Shown piece after piece: positions 59,204-64,000 of a DNA stretch of 64,000 bases. The notes beneath the pieces are model-generated. The model saw only the letters and a program-made list of their open reading frames with translations. It was not told the DNA's origin and did not search any database. A program made the translations under genes and the position numbers. The stretch is taken from assembly GCA_017543905.1 (NCBI GenBank), contig JAFYFC010000023.1, positions 124,001 through 188,000 on the forward strand. Reading direction: 5' to 3'. Each line of letters begins with the position of its first letter. The stretch's first letter is position 1. The DNA is from Clostridia bacterium. Lineage in GTDB: Bacteria > Bacillota > Clostridia > Christensenellales > Aristaeellaceae.

Positions 59204-61347
59204 GTGAAAACGTAAAGCGTATGTCTCCGAACGCTGCGGAGGAAGCGTCCTTTGACGGCAAGAAGCGCCGTTTCGCACCCGCACAGGGTCAGATGCGCGG
59301 CCCGCGCGGCGCGCATATAGGCCCGAAGCCCAAACTCAAGGACGCAAAAAGCACCGTGAAGCGGCTGCTTAAATACCTTGCGGGCGTCAAATACGAGCTG
59401 TTGTTTGCGATGCTCGCGCTGGTCTGCACCACCGTCACGTCGCTGATAACGCCCAAGATTTCGGGAAATATCATAAACATACTGCACGAAGGCTATTTTA
59501 CGCAAAATCCCGTGCATACGCTGGGGATGACGTTTGCGGTATCCACATCTACGGCGTACTTTCTTGACCGGCTGCGCACGCGCAGAGGCAAAAAGAACGG
59601 AAGCGCTGACGAACTGATCGAAAACGGCAAACAGAGGGCACTTAATATCGTGCTGCAGGGCGCGGTGTTTACCGCTGTCGCGGGCGCGGTTATGAGCAAA
59701 GGCGCAAGCGTGAATCCGGAGACTGTCACGCTCGTCGAAAAGCCCGATTACGCGCAGCTTTTGCGCACGCAGCTTACGTACATCGCGATACTCTTCCTTA
59801 TAAGCACGTTGTGCTCGCTCACGCAGCAGCTGCTGCTCGTACGCATCTCGCAGCACACCGTACGCACTATACGCAGCGATCTGTTCGGAAAGCTGCAGAA
59901 TCTGACGCTCAGGTATTTCGACTCGACGCCCCACGGCGAGCTGATGAGCCGTCTTACCAACGACGTGGACAACGTAAGCAACATGCTGTCGAACACGCTT
60001 ACGCAGATACTTTCCTCCGTCATAACCATATTCGTGTGCCTGTACATGATGCTTTCGATTTCGTGGCAGCTGACGCTTGTAAGCTTTATCACGGTTCCGC
60101 TGTCGATGTTCATAATGCGCTTTATAACAAAGCGCACCGGAAAGTATTTTAAGGCCCAGCAGGCGTGCCTCGGCGAATTGAACGGAATAGTCGAGGAAAC
60201 CGTAAGCGGCGCGCGCGTGGTAAAGGTATTCTGCCGCGAAAAGCACGTCGAGGCGGAATTCGACGAGGCCAACGAGGATCTTACCCACGCTGGCGTAAAG
60301 GCGAATATCTTCTCCTCCGTCATGGGGCCGATGATGAACGCAGTGGGCAATATCGCTTACGCGCTCATGAGCGGCATAGGCGGCTGTCTCGTGGTTTGGG
60401 GCAGAGTGCCGAATATCGGCTCGATTCAGTCTTTCCTGCAGTACCAGAGGCAGTTTTCAAATCCGTTTACGCAGATCGCCAATCAGATCACGATGATACA
60501 GTCCGCGCTGGCCGGCGCGGAGCGCGTATTCGAGGTCATGGATAAGGAACCCGAAACCGCCGACATCGAGAACGCCGACGCATTCGACGCGCCCTCGGGC
60601 AAGGTGGAATTCAGGGACGTTTCCTTCGGCTACAACAAAGACGTACCGATACTCAAGCACCTCACCTTCACCGCCGAGCCCGGACAGACGATAGCGCTCG
60701 TAGGCCCCACCGGAGCCGGCAAGACCACGGTCGTCAATCTGCTGATGCGCTTTTACGATATAGATTCGGGTGAGCTGCTGCTGGACGGCAAGGACATCAA
60801 GACGCTGCAGCGTCAGAGCCTGCGCACTCATCTCGGCATGGTTCTGCAGGACGTATACCTGTTCGCAGGGACCGTGCGGGACAACATAATATACGGAAAG
60901 CTCGACGCGACCGAAGAGGAAATACGCCGCGCGATAAAGATGGCGGACTGCGAGGAATTTATCGACCGTCTGCCCAACGGGCTCGATACTGAGCTTACCG
61001 AATCCGGCTCGAACATCAGTCAGGGGCAGAGGCAGCTGCTTTCGATCGCCCGTGCGATACTCGCAGACCCCGCCGTGCTCATACTGGACGAGGCGACCTC
61101 CTCCGTCGACACGCGCACGGAAATGCGAATCCAGCAGGCGATGCTGACGCTTATGAAGGGGCGCACGAGCTTCGTTATAGCGCACAGGCTTTCCACGATA
61201 CGCAACGCTGATCTGATACTCGTGCTCAATCAGGGCGAGATCATCGAGCGCGGCACGCACGACGAGCTCGTAGCGAAGGGCGGCTTCTACGCAGAGCTTC
61301 TGAACAGCCAGTATAAATCAGGCGTGCTCGAGGAAGACGATACCTGA
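59200..61347 (+). CDS. ABC exporter half-transporter B (catalytic partner)
   Basis: A 715-residue half-transporter with an N-terminal extension of ~50 residues before the first helix and an unusually long extracellular/linker stretch after helix 1. Its ATPase has VGPTGAGKTT, ISQGQRQLLSIARAI and a canonical ILDEATSSVD with the catalytic Glu. Together with the preceding gene it forms a heterodimeric multidrug or lipid/peptide exporter; the substrate is unknown. A strong terminator follows. Confidence 0.93.
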   Translation: MSENVKRMSPNAAEEASFDGKKRRFAPAQGQMRGPRGAHIGPKPKLKDAKSTVKRLLKYLAGVKYELLFAMLALVCTTVTSLITPKISGNIINILHEGYFTQNPVHTLGMTFAVSTSTAYFLDRLRTRRGKKNGSADELIENGKQRALNIVLQGAVFTAVAGAVMSKGASVNPETVTLVEKPDYAQLLRTQLTYIAILFLISTLCSLTQQLLLVRISQHTVRTIRSDLFGKLQNLTLRYFDSTPHGELMSRLTNDVDNVSNMLSNTLTQILSSVITIFVCLYMMLSISWQLTLVSFITVPLSMFIMRFITKRTGKYFKAQQACLGELNGIVEETVSGARVVKVFCREKHVEAEFDEANEDLTHAGVKANIFSSVMGPMMNAVGNIAYALMSGIGGCLVVWGRVPNIGSIQSFLQYQRQFSNPFTQIANQITMIQSALAGAERVFEVMDKEPETADIENADAFDAPSGKVEFRDVSFGYNKDVPILKHLTFTAEPGQTIALVGPTGAGKTTVVNLLMRFYDIDSGELLLDGKDIKTLQRQSLRTHLGMVLQDVYLFAGTVRDNIIYGKLDATEEEIRRAIKMADCEEFIDRLPNGLDTELTESGSNISQGQRQLLSIARAILADPAVLILDEATSSVDTRTEMRIQQAMLTLMKGRTSFVIAHRLSTIRNADLILVLNQGEIIERGTHDELVAKGGFYAELLNSQYKSGVLEEDDT

Positions 61348-61360
61348 TATCGATGATAAA

Positions 61361-61401
61361 ACGCGCGAGGGGCCTCATGACGGGTCCCTCGCGTGTTTTT
61401 T
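61361..61401 (+). terminator. terminator of the ABC exporter operon
   Basis: Stem ACGCGCGAGGG / CCCTCGCGTGT (with short internal mismatch) followed by TTTTTTG. Confidence 0.9.
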
Positions 61402-61450
61402 GCAGTGCAATTCCGCTTGGCAGTCTATATAAACATATATTGACGCAGAC

Positions 61451-62563
61451 TTATTTGCTGAACGCTCCGCCGCGCACATCCTCTGCGAGCCGTCTCAGGC
61501 TTTGCCCTCTTTCGGAGAAGAGCCTTTTATAGCTTGCGCAGTAGCGGTTGAGCGCGGGATGTCCGTTTTCAAACGGCTCTCTTTCTCGTCTGCAGCCGCC
61601 GCGGCAAAGCGAAAAATACGAGCACGCGCGGCATTCAGTGTTCATATATACAGACGAATTCACGAATTCGCAGGCGGCAGCGCTTTTTTCGAGCTCGGCA
61701 AATCCGCTTTCGTTTACGCTGCCCAGACGCCATTGGTCAAGGCAATAAAAATCGCAGGGATACACGCTCCCGTCGCTTTCCACAGTGAAGCTCACGCTGC
61801 ACCTGCCCGTCATCGCGCACGCCTCAGGGCGCCTGCCCGAAAGCATGTTTATGTAGTTGTCGAATATGCGCACGCTCACGTACTCCCCCGCCCGCAGGTC
61901 GCGCTCGTACATATCGAATGTGTTTATGAGAAACTCGCCGTATTCTTCAGGCGAAGGCGCGTATGTCCTTTCAGCATCTCCGAAGCTGTCAAGACACGGG
62001 ATGAACTGAATGTAACCATGCTTTTTAAGCGCCGCATATGTTTCCTCGGCGGTATTCACGTTTGCGCGGCTCACCACGCACAGCACGTTATAGGGTATTT
62101 CGTATTCTTCAAGCAGCTTAGCCGCCGCGCGCGTGCGCTCGTACGTACCCTCGCCGCGCGTGTCCCGGCGGTACATATCGTGCGCGTTACGCTGCCCGTC
62201 CAGCGACAAGCCGACCAAAAAGCCTTCGCGCTTCAGATACGCCGCAAGCTCTTTTGTAAGCAGACCGCCGTTCGTCTGGATCGAATTGGTGTATACACAG
62301 CCGCGCGCATATCTGTGCGCAAGCTCAGAAAACGTCTCGAAAAAGCCAAGCCCCGCAAGCAGCGGCTCTCCGCCCTGAAACATGAAGCTGACCGGGCATG
62401 CGCACGAAAACGCGCGGCGCACCAGGTTTTCAAGCGTGCCAGAGCTCATGACTCCGCTGTTTTTTTCCTTTCTGAGCGTGAGCTCGTCTTTGTAGAAGCA
62501 GTACTCGCAGCTGTATTCACATGCGCCCGATACAGGCTTTATCAGCAAAGAAAGTGCTTTCAC
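61451..62563 (-). CDS. anaerobic sulfatase-maturating radical SAM enzyme
   Basis: A 370-residue radical SAM enzyme with the CxxxCxxC cluster motif CEYSCEYC (C15, C19, C22). The C-terminal SPASM region has CAMTGRCS, CDFYC, CRACSYFSLCRGGC and CASYKRLF, which bind auxiliary 4Fe-4S clusters. This layout is that of anSME, which oxidises a sulfatase Cys or Ser to formylglycine without oxygen. It probably matures the CVPSR sulfatase at 43674. Peptide-modifying SPASM enzymes are alternatives, but no precursor peptide is visible beside it. Confidence 0.9.
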   Translation of the reverse strand: MKALSLLIKPVSGACEYSCEYCFYKDELTLRKEKNSGVMSSGTLENLVRRAFSCACPVSFMFQGGEPLLAGLGFFETFSELAHRYARGCVYTNSIQTNGGLLTKELAAYLKREGFLVGLSLDGQRNAHDMYRRDTRGEGTYERTRAAAKLLEEYEIPYNVLCVVSRANVNTAEETYAALKKHGYIQFIPCLDSFGDAERTYAPSPEEYGEFLINTFDMYERDLRAGEYVSVRIFDNYINMLSGRRPEACAMTGRCSVSFTVESDGSVYPCDFYCLDQWRLGSVNESGFAELEKSAAACEFVNSSVYMNTECRACSYFSLCRGGCRREREPFENGHPALNRYCASYKRLFSERGQSLRRLAEDVRGGAFSK

Positions 62564-62586
62564 AGACCCGTCCCCCTTACACGACG

Positions 62587-62615
62587 ATTATAGACCTTTA
62601 CATTTGCGCTGTCAA
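62587..62615 (-). promoter_or_regulatory. promoter of the radical SAM gene
   Basis: Perfect TTGACA (62610-62615), 17-nt spacer and TATAAT (62587-62592) on the minus strand. Confidence 0.92.
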
Positions 62616-62621
62616 CGGCAG

Positions 62622-62650
62622 TTGCGCAAAGCGCGGAAATGTTGTATAAT
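62622..62650 (+). promoter_or_regulatory. promoter of the membrane protein/Hsp70-like operon
   Basis: TTGCGC (62622-62627), 17-nt spacer and TATAAT (62645-62650), divergent from and nearly abutting the radical SAM promoter. Confidence 0.65.
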
Positions 62651-62703
62651 ACTGTACAGTGCAGAGAAATGCACTCAAATAATACCTTACCGAGGATATC
62701 AGA

Positions 62704-63507
62704 ATGTCATTGGCACTTGATCATTTCCGGGCGCTGTACGAGACGAGCGCGCTGCCCGCAAGTATGCCCGCGGACACGGCCTCCGAAAAGCTTAAGCAGC
62801 TTATAACCGAAACGCAGCAGCTTACGCTTTCACAGCTGCCCTCTTCGAACGCGCGGCAGCTGGGCAGCATACTGTTTTCGCACGAGGGCGGGCTTTTAGC
62901 CGCGTTCAGCGCGCTGAATCCTCCCAGAGTCAAAAAGCAGAAAAGCAGCGTGTTCAGCATAAACCTGCTGTTTCTGGCGCTGTCGCTGCTTACGGCCGCC
63001 GGCGCGGTTATGCTTGCGTGGACAAACGGGCAGCAGCTTGCGTCCGTATTTGCCGCGGTAAGCGCGATACTCGGCTGCAGCGCGTATTTTATACCGCGGC
63101 GCGCAAGCGCTCTGCAGCTTGAACAAAGCGTGGATACGCGTGCGCTGTTCTCGCTTGCGCAAAGACGCATGGAGGCGATAGACCGCGATCTCGACGCGTT
63201 TTTAAGCATCCCCTCGGAAAACAGCGACAGCGACGACGGAATGGTGCATATAATCACGCTTGCAAACACGCTGCGCCGTCAGGATCCCGAAAGCGTGCCG
63301 GAGGAGCTGATGACCGCAATACACGCGCTGTCTATTTCCAAGGGCTACGATTTTCTCGACTATACGCCCGAAACCGAGGCGTTTTTCGACACGATGCCCA
63401 CAAAACGCGAAACGCGCACGATAGTGCCCGCGGTCGTAAAGGAAAACACGCTAATTTCGCGGGGCATGGCTGTGGTGAGTCTTGAAACCGCAGTAGCGGA
63501 GGCATAA
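62704..63507 (+). CDS. two-helix membrane protein preceding Hsp70-like gene
   Basis: A 267-residue protein: soluble N-terminus (~1-80), two adjacent membrane helices (NLLFLALSLLTAAGAVMLAW and QLASVFAAVSAILGCSAYF) and a soluble C-terminal domain ending near residue 267. No family is recognised. Its stop directly abuts the ATG of the Hsp70-like gene, so they are translationally coupled; nucleotide-exchange or adaptor roles are only guesses. Confidence 0.65.
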   Translation: MSLALDHFRALYETSALPASMPADTASEKLKQLITETQQLTLSQLPSSNARQLGSILFSHEGGLLAAFSALNPPRVKKQKSSVFSINLLFLALSLLTAAGAVMLAWTNGQQLASVFAAVSAILGCSAYFIPRRASALQLEQSVDTRALFSLAQRRMEAIDRDLDAFLSIPSENSDSDDGMVHIITLANTLRRQDPESVPEELMTAIHALSISKGYDFLDYTPETEAFFDTMPTKRETRTIVPAVVKENTLISRGMAVVSLETAVAEA

Positions 63508-64000
63508 ATGAGATATATAGGCATTGACATAGGCGACGGCGAAAGCGCTGTGGCGCTGCTTGAGGAAAACAGCGTTATCGAGCCCGTTATTCAGCCGATA
63601 GACGGCGCGGGCAGTATCATATCCGTGGTAGGCATGGCGGGCACCGAGGTGCGCGTGGGCGAGAAAGCGCTGCTCGACCGCAAGGTGGTGCATCTGCGCA
63701 GCCGCTTCAAAAGCCGCTATCTTGACAGCATAGACGCAGAGCGCGACATCGAGCGCTTCGCCTTCGGCATCAAAAAGCGTCTTGAGGCCGACGCTCCGGA
63801 CCTGTTCGGCAAGGAAACCTACGTGACCGTCGGCTGTCCCGCAGGCTGGCAGCCCAAGGATCGCGAGCGTTACGGAGAGATAATGCGCAAGGCCGGCTTC
63901 GACAACGTGCACATCGTTTCAGAATCCCGTGCGGCGTTCTTTTACGCCAGATACGCACACGGCCTGAACATCGCGCCGGAGCTTCTGAACAAGACTACCC
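63508..64000 (+). CDS. Hsp70/DnaK-like ATPase (partial, 3' end off window)
   Basis: The visible 164 residues start MRYIGIDIGDGESAVAL, an actin/Hsp70 phosphate-1 motif. They contain YVTVGCPAGW and a SESRAAFFYARYA segment like the connecting region of DnaK-type ATPase domains. It differs from DnaK in its N-terminal GIDIGDGESAV in place of GIDLGTTNS, and it is not linked to grpE/dnaJ. It is a diverged Hsp70-like protein of unknown client. The gene continues beyond position 64000. Confidence 0.82.
   Translation, partial: MRYIGIDIGDGESAVALLEENSVIEPVIQPIDGAGSIISVVGMAGTEVRVGEKALLDRKVVHLRSRFKSRYLDSIDAERDIERFAFGIKKRLEADAPDLFGKETYVTVGCPAGWQPKDRERYGEIMRKAGFDNVHIVSESRAAFFYARYAHGLNIAPELLNKTT

Noticed and set aside
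61451..62563. Radical SAM peptide (RiPP) maturase
   Set aside because: SPASM and CxxxCxxC patterns also fit such enzymes, but no precursor peptide is visible nearby and a Cys-type sulfatase is present, so anSME is preferred.
1..64000. CRISPR array, prophage, integrase, transposase or rRNA
   Set aside because: I found no regular direct repeats with spacers, no recombinase or transposase motifs and no rRNA sequence.

Overview
The window looks like chromosome of an anaerobic, low-copy Gram-positive bacterium of the class Clostridia, probably from gut or rumen. The evidence is the Bacillota-type neighbourhoods (divergent rpmB beside Asp23-fakA-recG, rsmD-coaD, sbcDC), two tRNA-sensing T-box leaders, many TTGACA-N17-TATAAT promoters, ferredoxin-dependent 2-oxoacid metabolism, an oxygen-independent sulfatase maturase, and no respiratory genes. 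Genus cannot be fixed from the sequence. There are 52 protein genes (two cut by the window ends) and one tRNA. I see no phage, insertion sequence or CRISPR array.

Layout. 1-6713 (minus): one operon behind a T-box with a leucine (CUC) specifier. It encodes a catalytically degenerate LeuA-like protein with an intact-looking regulatory domain, a TIM-barrel/acyl-CoA synthetase fusion, the branched-chain aminotransferase IlvE, a P-loop ATPase, a ferredoxin subunit and VorB. 6838-11209 (plus): a secreted Big2-repeat protein ending in a metacaspase-like domain, a small zinc-ribbon protein and a CYTH protein. 11362-15239: a GH106-like glycosidase, a zinc-ribbon protein and a ferredoxin. 15297-21168: a Cys-cluster protein, a lipoprotein with nine peptidoglycan-binding repeats and a large membrane protein. 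21108-23356: a sugar isomerase-like TIM barrel, tRNA-Lys and an APH-type kinase. 23357-23695 is non-coding and rich in hairpins. 23696-26243 (minus): a second T-box, specifier AUC (isoleucine), in front of an HTH-cupin-acyl-CoA synthetase fusion. 26271-31950 (minus): phenylacetate-CoA ligase, ACT protein, Alr, a membrane protein, RsmD, CoaD and a coiled-coil protein. 32019-42232 (minus): SbcDC, RecG, FakA, Asp23, UPF0210 and ACT genes. 42334-48963 (mostly plus): rpmB, a small membrane protein, a sulfatase, an RpiR regulator, a flavoprotein and a serine hydrolase. 49006-55752 (minus): YdcF-like protein, PBP1a, DegV/FakB and GH31. 55855-64000: MATE transporter, heterodimeric ABC exporter, anaerobic sulfatase maturase, and a membrane protein followed by an Hsp70-like protein.

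How the genes fit together. The most notable system is the set of T-box-controlled acid-activating genes. Acyl-CoA synthetase, ferredoxin-dependent branched-chain 2-oxoacid oxidoreductase and IlvE together can make branched-chain amino acids from branched short-chain fatty acids by reductive carboxylation, as described for rumen anaerobes. T-boxes switch genes on when the cognate tRNA is uncharged, so placing these genes behind Leu and Ile T-boxes argues for the biosynthetic direction. The Leu operon would serve isovalerate to leucine and the Ile-controlled synthetase 2-methylbutyrate to isoleucine. The phenylacetate-CoA ligase/ACT pair could feed an analogous route to phenylalanine. The substrates are inferred, not shown.

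Other functional links are FakA with a DegV/FakB-type protein (fatty acid kinase), a Cys-type sulfatase with its radical-SAM maturase, and several carbohydrate-active enzymes with a sugar-type regulator and kinase.
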